Shown: positions 16,753 to 25,175 of the stretch, piece by piece
Layout of the letters: every line of letters begins with the position of its first letter
Numbering within the stretch: the stretch's first letter is position 1
Assembly: GCA_027457225.1 (NCBI GenBank)
Contig: DAIDTL010000001.1
Coordinates: 1-34,549 of the forward strand
Origin: Ferrovaceae bacterium
GTDB lineage: Bacteria > Pseudomonadota > Gammaproteobacteria > Burkholderiales > Ferrovaceae
Reading direction: 5' to 3'
DNA length: 34,549 nucleotides
Position numbers and translations under genes: made by a program
The notes under the pieces: model-generated
Database searches by the model: none
What the model was told of the DNA's origin: nothing
What the model saw: only the letters and a program-made list of their open reading frames with translations

Positions 16753-18248
16753 AGCCCGAAGTGATCAGCGCCCTGCTGGCCACACTCTCCGGGGGTCTCG
16801 CGGTGGCGGGCTTTGCTCCCTATGGTTTCTGGCCCGCGCCGATCATGTCACTCACCGTTTTGATGCTGTTGTGGCGGCGCACCCCGACGCCTTTGGCGGC
16901 GGCGGAGACCGGCTTTTTGTGGGGCATGGGATTTTTTGTGAGCGGGGTGAGCTGGATCGAGATCAGCCTGCACGACTTTGGCGGGATGCCCGTCGTGCTG
17001 GCGATTCTGGCCATCCTGGTCTTTGCTGCCGTACTTGCCCTGTTTCCTGCGGCCGTGGGTTATCTCGCAGCCCGTTTTTTTGCCCTTCGCCACAAAACCC
17101 GCTGGCTGCTCGCTGTCCCGGTGTTCTGGACCTTCTCGGAGTGGACCCGGAGCTGGGTACTCACGGGCTTTCCCTGGTTGTCAGTGGGGTATGCGCAAAT
17201 CCCCGACGGCCCTCTGGCAGGTTACGCCCCGATTCTGGGGGTGTTTGGCGTGACGGCAGCCAGTGTGTTGCTGGCCGGACTGATCACCACAATCGTCACC
17301 GCCCGCCGTGATGCGCACACCTATGGCCCACTGGCCCTGGGCATTCTCCTTCTGGTAGGCACCGGAGTGGGCTTGCGCCAAGTGAACTGGACGCATCCCC
17401 TGGGTGATCCACTGAGTGTCAGCCTGTTGCAGGGCAACTTTCCCCAGGATCAAAAATTCCAGAGAGCCAGCACCGGGCTGACGATACAGCGCTACACCAA
17501 TTTGCTCTACAACAGCAGGAGCCGCCTCATCATCATGCCCGAGAGCGCGCTGCCCTTTATGCGCCAACAGATGCCGGAAGCCTACGCAGAAGAGATCACG
17601 CGCTACGGCTACGAGCGCGACAGCGATGTGCTGATCGGCATGTTCTCGGAACCGGAACGCGGCCAGTACTACAACAGCGTCTTCAGTTTTGGCCACTCTC
17701 CAACACAAACCTACCAGAAGGTGCATCTGGTGCCCTTTGGTGAATTCATTCCCTTCGAGGGCCTGCTCAAACCGCTGGTGCACGCAGTGCTGAGCATTCC
17801 CCTGGACAGCCAGCAACGGGGCAGTCCTGACCAGGCGCCCATGCGGGTGGCCGGCCAATGGGTGGCTGTGGACATCTGCTACGAGGACGCTTTCGGCGAG
17901 GAAATCATTCGTGCCCTGCCGCGCGCCACCCTGCTGGCCAACCTCACCAACGATGCCTGGTTTGGTCATTCCATCGGCCCTGAACAGCACCTGCAAATGG
18001 CCCAGACCCGCGCGCTGGAAACCGGGCGCCAGATGTTACGCGCCACCAACACCGGCATCACGGCACTGATTGATGAAAAGGGGCACATCATCAGCCGCGC
18101 ACCGCGCGCCGAGATCTTCAGCCTCAACGGCCAGGCCCAGGGGTTTGCAGGGTCCACCCCATTTGTGGTGATCGGAAACCCTGGCATCCTGGTGCTGTGC
18201 CTTGTCGCCCTCCTGCTGTCGGTTCCAGCAAGGATGACCCCGCAATGA
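16749..18248 (+). CDS. lnt: Apolipoprotein N-acyltransferase
   Basis: Lnt transfers an acyl chain from phospholipid to the N-terminal cysteine of lipoproteins in the inner membrane, the last step of lipoprotein maturation. The 499-residue protein has an N-terminal set of about six hydrophobic helices (residues 5-205), a periplasmic nitrilase-like domain (about 220-475) and a final C-terminal helix (about 478-493). The catalytic triad is present: E265 in MPESALP, K324 in QKVHLVPFGEF and C377 in DICYED, equivalent to E267/K335/C387 of E. coli. The ATG overlaps the corC stop by 4 bases, and a hydrolase gene overlaps its own stop in the same way. The length is close to the E. coli protein (512). 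Confidence 0.95.
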   Translation: MKPEVISALLATLSGGLAVAGFAPYGFWPAPIMSLTVLMLLWRRTPTPLAAAETGFLWGMGFFVSGVSWIEISLHDFGGMPVVLAILAILVFAAVLALFPAAVGYLAARFFALRHKTRWLLAVPVFWTFSEWTRSWVLTGFPWLSVGYAQIPDGPLAGYAPILGVFGVTAASVLLAGLITTIVTARRDAHTYGPLALGILLLVGTGVGLRQVNWTHPLGDPLSVSLLQGNFPQDQKFQRASTGLTIQRYTNLLYNSRSRLIIMPESALPFMRQQMPEAYAEEITRYGYERDSDVLIGMFSEPERGQYYNSVFSFGHSPTQTYQKVHLVPFGEFIPFEGLLKPLVHAVLSIPLDSQQRGSPDQAPMRVAGQWVAVDICYEDAFGEEIIRALPRATLLANLTNDAWFGHSIGPEQHLQMAQTRALETGRQMLRATNTGITALIDEKGHIISRAPRAEIFSLNGQAQGFAGSTPFVVIGNPGILVLCLVALLLSVPARMTPQ

Positions 18249-18811
18249 GCACTCTCACGGATTACGACATTCTCATTCTTCCCGGATGGCATGGCTCCGG
18301 ACCCGAGCACTGGCAGACGGCCTGGGAAGCCGAATTTCCCAACATGCGTCGCGTGATTCAGGAGAACTGGGAGGCACCACGTTATGCCGACTGGTCACAA
18401 CGGCTGACAGGGGCCGTTGGCGCCTGTAAGAAACCGGTGATTCTGGTGGGGCATAGCCTTGGCACAACGCTGGCCGTGCGCTGGGCGCTGACGCATTCGG
18501 CATTCACGGTGGCTGGCGCCTTTCTTGTGGCCCCCACCGACATTGATCGTTTTATCGGAGACCCCGGATATAACATCCTGGGGTTTGATCCCATTCTTCT
18601 GGCGCCCCTGCCTTTCCCCGCCATGGTCGTGGCCAGCCGCAACGATGAGCGTGTCAGTTTTGAACGTGCGGAGGTGTTTGCCACGGCCTGGAAAGCGCGT
18701 CTCATGGACGCAGGCGCACTAGGGCACATCGGCAGTGCGGCAAAACTTGGCCTGTGGCCGCAGGGGCTGGTCTGGTTCGGCCAGTTCCTCGCATCGCTGG
18801 AGTCCCCCTGA
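18245..18811 (+). CDS. RBBP9/YdeN-family serine hydrolase
   Basis: The 188-residue alpha/beta hydrolase starts MSTLTDYDIL and has LPGWHGSGPEHWQ near 12-24, typical of the RBBP9/YdeN family. The nucleophile is Ser71 in GHSLG, with Asp134 (RNDERV) and His161 (GHIG) as the likely acid and base. The substrate is unknown; the family includes small esterases or peptidases. An upstream in-frame ATG at 18197 lies inside lnt; I chose 18245 because it overlaps the lnt stop by ATGA and matches the family start. It is the last gene of the miaB operon. No terminator hairpin is seen before the tRNA-Met promoter, so some read-through into the next unit is possible. Confidence 0.85.
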   Translation: MSTLTDYDILILPGWHGSGPEHWQTAWEAEFPNMRRVIQENWEAPRYADWSQRLTGAVGACKKPVILVGHSLGTTLAVRWALTHSAFTVAGAFLVAPTDIDRFIGDPGYNILGFDPILLAPLPFPAMVVASRNDERVSFERAEVFATAWKARLMDAGALGHIGSAAKLGLWPQGLVWFGQFLASLESP

Positions 18812-18817
18812 GATCAT

Positions 18818-18847
18818 TTGATCCTTCATGGGTGGTCACGTTATAAT
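18818..18847 (+). promoter_or_regulatory. Strong promoter of tRNA-Met
   Basis: TTGATC (18818-18823) and a perfect TATAAT (18842-18847) are 18 bp apart. The discriminator after the -10 is GCGCGGC, the GC-rich kind typical of stable-RNA promoters under stringent control. The start site would be near 18854, 3 bases before the tRNA. Downstream dsbB, glyQ, glyS and following genes have no other visible promoter. Confidence 0.7.
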
Positions 18848-18856
18848 GCGCGGCTT

Positions 18857-18933
<77 letters not shown>

Positions 18934-18954
18934 TTTCCAAAATGGAGACTCTGT

Positions 18955-19437
18955 ATTCCACGCCGCCTGTTCTATATTCTGGGTTTCCTTATAGCCACCG
19001 GCCTCATCGGCTTTGCGCTCTATCTGCAGCATGCCCAAGGCGAAGACCCCTGCCCCCTGTGCATTTTCCAGCGCATCTTCATGATCGGGCTGGGCGCTGT
19101 TTTCCTGTTTGCTGCCCTACATAACCCGCGCGATCTGGGCGCCCGTGTCTATGCCGTGCTGATTGCCCTCACCGCTGGCACGGGAGCCGCCATTGCAGCC
19201 CGCCAGGTGTGGCTGCAGCACCTGCCCCCCGATCAGGTGCCCGCCTGCGGACCCGGGCTCAACTATATTCTGCAAGCGCACCCCTTCCTGAAAGCGTTGG
19301 AAGTGGTCTTCAAGGGCTCCGGCGAATGCGCTACGGTAGGCTGGACCTTTCTTTCACTCTCCATCGCCCAGTGGTCCCTGATCTGGTTCATCATCCTGGC
19401 AATATTGGGTATCGTCCAGCGCTTCAATCGTCGATAA
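18955..19437 (+). CDS. dsbB: Disulfide bond formation protein B (apparent ATT start)
   Basis: DsbB reoxidises DsbA in the periplasm and passes electrons to ubiquinone. The 160-residue frame shows four membrane helices (about 4-20, 40-57, 62-80, 135-153), the first-loop CPLC pair (near residue 37) and the second-loop pair in ACGPG and GECATVGW. The frame needed for the first helix and CPLC has no ATG, GTG or TTG upstream; the only ATG in frame (19081) lies after the active site. An ATT at 18955 gives M-PRRLFYILGF, like family starts, with GGAG 7 bases upstream, so I propose an ATT start. A sequencing indel is an alternative. It follows tRNA-Met by 21 bases and precedes glyQ by 7. Confidence 0.85.
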   Translation: MPRRLFYILGFLIATGLIGFALYLQHAQGEDPCPLCIFQRIFMIGLGAVFLFAALHNPRDLGARVYAVLIALTAGTGAAIAARQVWLQHLPPDQVPACGPGLNYILQAHPFLKALEVVFKGSGECATVGWTFLSLSIAQWSLIWFIILAILGIVQRFNRR

Positions 19438-19444
19438 TCACCCC

Positions 19445-20335
19445 ATGCTGACCCTTCAGGAAATCATCCTGCGCCTGCAACGCTACTGGAGCGATCAAGG
19501 CTGCGCACTCTTGCAACCCTTCGACATGGAAGTGGGGGCCGGCACCTCGCACACCGCCACCTTCCTGCGCGCCTTGGGACCCGAACCCTGGCGTGCGGCT
19601 TATGTGCAGCCCTCGCGCCGCCCCAAGGACGGACGCTATGGCAACAACCCCAACCGCCTACAGCATTACTACCAGTTCCAGGTGGTGTTAAAACCTTCTC
19701 CAGACGCCATTCAGGAACTCTATCTGGGCTCGCTCTCGGCCTTGGGCATTGACCCCACGCAAAACGATATCCGCTTTGTGGAAGACGATTGGGAAAACCC
19801 CACCCTGGGCGCCTGGGGCCTGGGTTGGGAAGTCTGGCTCAACGGCATGGAAGTCACCCAGTTCACATATTTCCAGGAAGTGGGCGGACTTGTCTGCAAG
19901 CCGGTACTGGGGGAAATGACCTACGGCATCGAGCGCCTCGCCATGTTCCTGCAAAGTTGCGACAACGTTTTCGATCTGGTCTGGACCCCGGGCATCAGCT
20001 ACGGCGACGTGTACCATCAGAACGAAGTGGAGCAATCGCGCTACAACTTCGAGGTCAGCAACACCGAATGGCTGTTCCGCCAGTTTTCCGGACTGGAGTC
20101 CGAAGCCGCGCGGTTGATCGATGCCGGACTGCCCCTGCCAGGCTATGAGATGGTCCTGAAATGCTCACACACCTTTAACCTCCTGGATGCCCGCGGCGCC
20201 ATTTCCGTCACTGAGCGCGCCGCTTACATCGGGCGCATCCGCACCCTGGCACGCAAGGTGGCGCAGGCCTATTACGCGTCCCGCGAAGCCCTGGGATTTC
20301 CCATGTGCCCACGCACGGAAGGCACGGCACCATGA
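19445..20335 (+). CDS. glyQ: Glycyl-tRNA synthetase alpha subunit
   Basis: The 296-residue protein is the catalytic alpha subunit of the bacterial alpha2beta2 glycyl-tRNA synthetase, which charges tRNA-Gly with glycine using ATP. The sequence is close to canonical throughout: WSDQGCALLQPFDMEVGAGT near 14-34, the YVQPSRRPKDGRYG motif at about 56-69, HYYQFQV, and QEVGG plus GEMTYGIERLAM near 142-166. The length matches E. coli GlyQ (303). The ATG is 7 bases after dsbB, and the stop overlaps the glyS start by ATGA. Separate glyQ/glyS genes are the usual form in proteobacteria. Confidence 0.97.
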   Translation: MLTLQEIILRLQRYWSDQGCALLQPFDMEVGAGTSHTATFLRALGPEPWRAAYVQPSRRPKDGRYGNNPNRLQHYYQFQVVLKPSPDAIQELYLGSLSALGIDPTQNDIRFVEDDWENPTLGAWGLGWEVWLNGMEVTQFTYFQEVGGLVCKPVLGEMTYGIERLAMFLQSCDNVFDLVWTPGISYGDVYHQNEVEQSRYNFEVSNTEWLFRQFSGLESEAARLIDAGLPLPGYEMVLKCSHTFNLLDARGAISVTERAAYIGRIRTLARKVAQAYYASREALGFPMCPRTEGTAP

Positions 20336-22413
20336 GAGAAACCCTGCTCATCGAACTCCTCACTGAAGAACTCCCACCCAAATTGCTGGAACGCATGGGC
20401 ACCGCGTTTCGCGCCGGCATCAGCGATGCCCTGATGGCGCAAGATTTTGCGTCGGCCGATGCCCTTGTGGAAGGTTATGCATCACCGCGCCGTCTGGCCC
20501 TTACCGTATGCGACGTCGCAACCCGCCAGCCCGATCACAACGTGGTACGCAAGGGCCCGGCATGTGCCGCGGGATTCGCTGCCAATGGTCAACCTACGCC
20601 TGCATTGGCCGGTTTTGCACGTTCCTGCGGAGTAGCCGTAGACCGGTTGCAGACCGCCAAGGACCCCAAGGGCCATGATCTCTTCGTATTCCATTCAGTG
20701 CAGCCCGGCAAGACCTTGGCAGAGACCCTGCCCGCGCTTCTCGCCGACGTCCTGGCGCGCCTGCCGGTAGCCAAGGTGATGCGTTGGGGCGCGGGGGACG
20801 CGCAGTTTGTGCGCCCGGTGCATGGCCTCGTGGTCCTGCACGGCAGCACCGTGCTTCCCGTGACGCTGATGGGGGTCAGCGCCGGCAACACCACCCTCGG
20901 CCACCGCTTTTTAAGTAGCGGCCCCATCACCCTTTCTCATGCCGATCAATACGCCGCCACCCTGGAGCACAAAGGCCGGGTGCTGGCTTCGTTCACCGTA
21001 CGCCGCAGCCGCATCGAGACGGCCCTGCGTGCTGCCGCGGGAGAAGCCCGGGTGTTGGCAGACGAAGCCCTCCTCGATGAAGTCACCGCCCTGGTGGAAT
21101 GGCCCGCAGTCTATGCCGGCACCTTCAACCCCGAGTTTCTGGCCGTGCCGCAAGAGTGCCTGATCCTCTCCATGCAGCAGCACCAGAAATATTTTCCGCT
21201 GGGAGATGCACAGGGACACCTGCTACCGCGCTTCCTGCTGGTCAGCAATATAGAGACGCCGACCCCGCAGTCCATCATTCATGGCAATGAGCGCGTGCTG
21301 CGTGCGCGCCTCGCGGATGCGCGCTTTTTCTTTGAGCAGGATCGCAAGACACCGCTCGCCGACCGTGTCCCGCGCTTGAACGACGTGGTCTATCACCATC
21401 AGCTGGGCAGCATGCTCCAAAGGGTGCAGCGCCTGCAGGCGCTGGCCGGAAATATTGCAACCCAGCTCGGGGTCGACGACGCCGCTGCGCAACGCGCGGC
21501 ATACTTGATGAAGGCCGACCTCCTCACCGACATGGTGGGCGAATTTCCCGAACTGCAGGGTCTGATGGGACGCATTTATGCCGCCCACGATGGCGAACCC
21601 GAGGCCGTGACGGAGGCCATCGCCGCCCATTACCATCCGCGCTTTGCCCAGGACACCCTGCCCCAAAGCCTACTGGGTGCCTCTGTGGCACTCGCCGACA
21701 AGCTCGACACCCTCGCCGGCATCTACGGCATCGGGCTGGTTCCCACCGGCGACCGCGACCCCTTTGGTTTGCGTCGCGCCGCCCTGGGTGTCATCCGGAT
21801 TTTGATTGAAGCAGCACTGCCGCTGGAACTGCCACAATTGCTCCAGCACGCTGTGGATGGGTTTGCTCCAGACACCCTGGCGGCCACCACCGTGGCGGAC
21901 CTCAATGGCTTCATCCTGGAGCGCCTGCGCGGGACGCTGCGCGAGCGCGAGTTCAGTGCGGAGGAAATCGAATCGGTGGTGAGCCAAAACCCGGCGCGCC
22001 TTGATCGTGTGCTGTTGCGTCTGGAGGCCGTGCGCGCGTTTCGTGCGCTGCCCGAAGCGGAAAGCCTCGCCGCCGCCGACAAGCGCATCCGCAACATCCT
22101 TAAAAAATCCGGCCCCGCAGCAGATGCCGCCGTGCCGACGCTCCAGCACGAGCGCCTGGTGGATCCAGGCGAGCAGGCGCTGTATGCCGCACTGATTGCC
22201 TGTGAGCCCGTGGTGGACGACCATCTGGTGCACCTGGACTACACTGCTGCCCTGCGCCACCTGGCCCGGTTGCGCGCGCCCGTGGATACCTTCTTCACTG
22301 AGGTGATGGTGATGGCCGAGGACCCGGTCCTGCGCGCCAATCGTCTGGCCCTCCTGATGCGCCTGGAACGCCTGATGAACCAGGTTGCCGACATTTCCAG
22401 ATTGGGAGGCTAG
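20332..22413 (+). CDS. glyS: Glycyl-tRNA synthetase beta subunit
   Basis: The 693-residue beta subunit binds and recognises tRNA-Gly in the alpha2beta2 enzyme. The N-terminus, LLIELLTEELPPKLL, and internal KVMRWG, FVRPVHGLV, GHRFLS, QQHQKYFPL and NERVLRARLADARFFFEQD are hallmark segments; a HD-like region (about 390-460) and the C-terminal anticodon-binding domain follow. An upstream ATG at 20305 exists, but 20332 is right because it overlaps the glyQ stop by 4 bases and gives the family's N-terminus. The length is nearly the same as E. coli GlyS (689). gmhB starts 4 bases after the stop. Confidence 0.97.
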   Translation: MRETLLIELLTEELPPKLLERMGTAFRAGISDALMAQDFASADALVEGYASPRRLALTVCDVATRQPDHNVVRKGPACAAGFAANGQPTPALAGFARSCGVAVDRLQTAKDPKGHDLFVFHSVQPGKTLAETLPALLADVLARLPVAKVMRWGAGDAQFVRPVHGLVVLHGSTVLPVTLMGVSAGNTTLGHRFLSSGPITLSHADQYAATLEHKGRVLASFTVRRSRIETALRAAAGEARVLADEALLDEVTALVEWPAVYAGTFNPEFLAVPQECLILSMQQHQKYFPLGDAQGHLLPRFLLVSNIETPTPQSIIHGNERVLRARLADARFFFEQDRKTPLADRVPRLNDVVYHHQLGSMLQRVQRLQALAGNIATQLGVDDAAAQRAAYLMKADLLTDMVGEFPELQGLMGRIYAAHDGEPEAVTEAIAAHYHPRFAQDTLPQSLLGASVALADKLDTLAGIYGIGLVPTGDRDPFGLRRAALGVIRILIEAALPLELPQLLQHAVDGFAPDTLAATTVADLNGFILERLRGTLREREFSAEEIESVVSQNPARLDRVLLRLEAVRAFRALPEAESLAAADKRIRNILKKSGPAADAAVPTLQHERLVDPGEQALYAALIACEPVVDDHLVHLDYTAALRHLARLRAPVDTFFTEVMVMAEDPVLRANRLALLMRLERLMNQVADISRLGG

Positions 22414-22417
22414 GCCG

Positions 22418-22960
22418 ATGAAACTGGTGATCCTGGATCGGGATGGCGTCATCAACTTCGACAGCACACGCTACATCAAAAGCCCGGAGGAATGGAAACC
22501 CCTTCCAGGCAGCCTGGAAGCGATTTCACAACTTAATCAGAGCGGCTATCGGGTGGTGGTGGCCACCAATCAGTCGGGAGTGGCGCGCGGCCTGCTTGAC
22601 ATGGCTGCCCTCAACGCCATTCATCAAAAGATGATCGACACCCTGGCTCAACAATGAGCGGCGCTCGATGCCATTTTTTTCTGCCCCCATGCCAACGAAG
22701 CCCGCTGCCATTGCAGCAAACCGAACACCGGCATGTTTGAAGAAATCCAGCAGCGCTACAACATTCCATTGCGTGATGTCCCGGCCATTGGCGACTCCTT
22801 GCGCGATCTCACCGCTGCCGCCCGGGTGGGGGCGCAGCCCATGCTGGTCCTGACCGGCAAGGGACAAAAAACCCGTGATGCCGGCGGCTTGCCGGCGGGC
22901 ACCCAGGTGTTTTCCGATCTCTCGGAAGCCGTACGCGCCATTATCGGAGGCACCGCATGA
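22418..22960 (+). pseudogene. gmhB: D-glycero-D-manno-heptose-1,7-bisphosphate 7-phosphatase, interrupted by in-frame TGA
   Basis: GmhB is a HAD phosphatase in ADP-heptose synthesis for lipopolysaccharide core. The frame runs for 180 codons in one phase but has a TGA at 22655-22657 (codon 80). The first part has DRDGVI (D7, D9) and ATNQSGVARG; the second has the zinc motif CPH (89-91) with CHC (97-99), SKP, NTGM and GDSLRDL (D126). The stop lies where many homologues have a glycine before the CPH strand, one base from GGA. Both halves are otherwise intact, including the ATGA overlap with the next gene. It is therefore a nonsense mutation, a read-through case or a sequence error, rather than an old pseudogene. 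CHCSKP in place of the common CDCRKP is a further departure. Confidence 0.8.
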
Positions 22961-24417
22961 CGGCGCTCCGAGCACTCGCCTTTCTGCTCTGTCAGCTCGT
23001 TGCCACGCCGGTGTATGTCCTTTTGATGGCGCTCTCTGCGCCTTTTTCTCATCGCGGACCACGCTATTTTTCGGGTGCATGGTGCCGACTCATGATCCGT
23101 CTGGGCACCCTGTTGCTGGGGGTGCGCTACACCGTCAGCGGCTGGGAAAACGTCCCCGAGGGCCCTTGCGTGATGCTGGTCAAACATCAATCGCAGTGGG
23201 AGACCATGTTTTTTCCTGCCTTCTTTTCGCCCCACAGCTTTGTGCTAAAACAGGAATTGCTGTCCATGCCCGTTTTCGGCTGGGGCATGCGTTTGCTCGA
23301 CCCCATCGCCATCGATCGCGACGCCCGTCGCGAAGCCTTTCAACAAGTGCAAACCCAGGGGCTTGAGCGCCTCAAGGCAGGCCTCAAGGTCATTATCTTT
23401 CCTGAAGGCACCCGCGTCCCTTCGGGCTATCGCGCCCGCTATGCCCCGAGCGGTGGCCTATTGGCCGCCGCGGCCGGGGTGCCGGTGGTGCCCATGGCCC
23501 ATAATGCCGGCGAGTTCTGGAAAAAAGGATTGCTGGCCAAACACCCAGGAACCCTTTCGGTGCGCATCGGCCCTCCCATACCCACCGTGGGTCGCGATGG
23601 CGCGGAGGTCACGCGCGAAGCGGAAATCTGGATCGAGCAACAGATGGAAGAGCTCACCGGACGGGTGGCCCAACCCTACAGTCGCAAGGGGGCCGTCGCA
23701 GCGCTAAACACCCGTCCACCGCGCCGCCATCGCCTGCGCATCGGTGACCATGAGGTGCAGTATAGTGTGGCGCGACGACGCCGTCGGCGCAGTATCGGCC
23801 TCCTGGTGGATCACACCGGATTAACCGTGGCCATCCCGCCCTGGGTGACCCTCGGCTCGGTGGAGCAGGCCATTCGGGACCAGTGGCCCTGGGTTCAGAA
23901 AAAACTCCAGCACTGGCGCGAGCGCGCCATTCCCGAAGCTCCGCAATTTTGTGAGGGGGAGTCATTACCATGGCTGGGAGGCACGCGCACCCTGCGTTTT
24001 GTTTCCGCCCAATTGTCCCTGCTACCGCAGGAGGGTGAAGTCATCGAAGTGGATCCCAACGAGGGTCCCGTCCAGTTTTTGGTGCAACAGTGGTATCGCG
24101 CCCAGGCCCTGCCCCTGTTTCAAACGCGAGTGCAGTTCTTTGCGGAAAAATTGGGTGTGCCGGTACCGCGCGTGCGCCTGTCCAACGCACTGGGACGCTG
24201 GGGCAGCTGCAACGATTGTGGGGAGCTCCGTTTGAGTTGGCGCCTCATCAAGGCTTCCCTGGCGGAGATCGACTACGTGGTGGCCCACGAAGTGGCGCAC
24301 CTTCGGCATCTGAACCACGGTCAGGATTTCTGGCAACTGGTGGCCCAGCTTTATCCCGACTTCAGAGCCGCGAACCAGCAGCTCGATCGCAACGATCCGC
24401 TGTATCGGCGGTTTTAA
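22957..24417 (+). CDS. Fusion: 1-acylglycerol-3-phosphate acyltransferase (PlsC) + YgjP/DUF45 metalloprotease-like domain
   Basis: A single 486-residue frame joins two proteins normally encoded by neighbouring genes. Residues 1-240 are PlsC: an N-terminal membrane helix (about 7-28), the acyltransferase motif HQSQWE (77-82, with Glu instead of the common Asp), FPEGTR (148-153) and a VPVVPMAHNAG strand. It makes phosphatidic acid from lysophosphatidic acid. After a linker (about 241-260), residues 261-486 are a YgjP-like M48-related domain with RWGSC (414-418) and the zinc motif HEVAHLRHLNH (444-454). There is no stop and no ATG/GTG/TTG with a ribosome site at the junction. The start overlaps gmhB by ATGA. 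A membrane-tethered protease domain is the structural result; its substrate is unknown. Confidence 0.9.
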   Translation: MTALRALAFLLCQLVATPVYVLLMALSAPFSHRGPRYFSGAWCRLMIRLGTLLLGVRYTVSGWENVPEGPCVMLVKHQSQWETMFFPAFFSPHSFVLKQELLSMPVFGWGMRLLDPIAIDRDARREAFQQVQTQGLERLKAGLKVIIFPEGTRVPSGYRARYAPSGGLLAAAAGVPVVPMAHNAGEFWKKGLLAKHPGTLSVRIGPPIPTVGRDGAEVTREAEIWIEQQMEELTGRVAQPYSRKGAVAALNTRPPRRHRLRIGDHEVQYSVARRRRRRSIGLLVDHTGLTVAIPPWVTLGSVEQAIRDQWPWVQKKLQHWRERAIPEAPQFCEGESLPWLGGTRTLRFVSAQLSLLPQEGEVIEVDPNEGPVQFLVQQWYRAQALPLFQTRVQFFAEKLGVPVPRVRLSNALGRWGSCNDCGELRLSWRLIKASLAEIDYVVAHEVAHLRHLNHGQDFWQLVAQLYPDFRAANQQLDRNDPLYRRF

Positions 24418-24422
24418 TGGAA

Positions 24423-24458
24423 AGGGGTCAAAATGTATTTTGACCCCTATTCTTTTTT
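24423..24458 (+). terminator. Intrinsic terminator with a perfect 12-bp stem (probably bidirectional)
   Basis: AGGGGTCAAAAT (24423-24434) and ATTTTGACCCCT (24437-24448) form a perfect 12-bp stem with a 2-base loop (larger in practice). ATTCTTTTTTTC follows on the plus strand, ending the tRNA-Met-dsbB-glyQS-gmhB-plsC unit. On the minus strand the stem is 14 bases after dsbC and is followed by TTTCCATT, so it can also end that operon. The GGGGTCA arm is a member of the repeat family. Confidence 0.85.
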
Positions 24459-24461
24459 TCT

Positions 24462-25175
24462 TCAGTGCGAACCGAGCGCCCGCTCCAGATCATCCTGCGG
24501 CATCACCCCCGGGACCACCTGTCCATCCGCAAAAATCAGCGTGGGGGTGCCGTTGATACGGTACTTGGCTCCCAGCGCCTGAATGGTGTCGAGGGGGTTG
24601 GCGCAATCCTTTTTAGCCGGCATCACGTTACGTAGCAGATAGTCATCCCAGGTTTTCTGGCGATCTGCAGAACACCAGATCCAGCGCGCCCGATCAGGCG
24701 CCTGCGGATGCAACGCCCCGATGGGAAAGATAAAGGTGTAAATGGTGACGTCGGTGATGTTGCTGAGTTCTTTTTCCAGCTTGCGGCAAAATGGACAATC
24801 GGGATCGGAAAACACCACCAGCTTGCGCTTGCCATTGCCTTTGACTTTTTTCATTGCAAGTTCCAGCGGCAAGGTCTCCGGTTTGATGGCCCCCAGCACT
24901 CTCATGCGTGCCTCAGTAAGATTTTTGAGGGTCTTGGCATCCAGAATATCCCCCGCAATCAGCACGGTGACCTCTTCGTCGGTGTAGATAATCTGCCGGT
25001 CTTCGGTGTAGATTTCGTACAGGCCCAGCACATGGGCCGGTGTAACGCTTTGCACCTGGTTGGCCAAACGCGGCACCCGGGTTTCCAGCAGTTTACGCAC
25101 GTCATTGGCATCCGCCAGCGCCAGTTGCGATCCCAGCGCGCAAGCACCCCATAATAACCACCGAAAAGTCTTCAT
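24462..25175 (-). CDS. dsbC: Thiol:disulfide interchange protein DsbC
   Basis: DsbC is the periplasmic disulfide isomerase that corrects wrongly paired cysteines. The 237-residue precursor has a signal peptide (1-21, cut after ALA), an N-terminal dimerisation domain (about 22-85), a linker helix, and a thioredoxin fold with the active site CPFC at 127-130 (preceded by FSDPD) and the cis-proline loop INGTPT near 208-213. A second cysteine pair in WCSAD and DCANP matches the structural pair of E. coli DsbC. It is last in the amgK-murU-pepP-ubiH operon; its ATG overlaps the preceding stop by 4 bases. It and dsbB, across the terminator, provide both arms of disulfide handling. Confidence 0.95.
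   Translation of the reverse strand: MKTFRWLLWGACALGSQLALADANDVRKLLETRVPRLANQVQSVTPAHVLGLYEIYTEDRQIIYTDEEVTVLIAGDILDAKTLKNLTEARMRVLGAIKPETLPLELAMKKVKGNGKRKLVVFSDPDCPFCRKLEKELSNITDVTIYTFIFPIGALHPQAPDRARWIWCSADRQKTWDDYLLRNVMPAKKDCANPLDTIQALGAKYRINGTPTLIFADGQVVPGVMPQDDLERALGSH

Noticed and set aside
18942..19124. ATG at 18942 as the start of dsbB
   Set aside because: It is in a different frame and encodes an unrelated 60-residue peptide; it could matter only if a base is missing from the sequence.
22655..22657. TGA in gmhB as a selenocysteine codon
   Set aside because: The position is usually glycine in the family rather than cysteine, it is not an active-site residue, and no obvious selenocysteine insertion hairpin follows.
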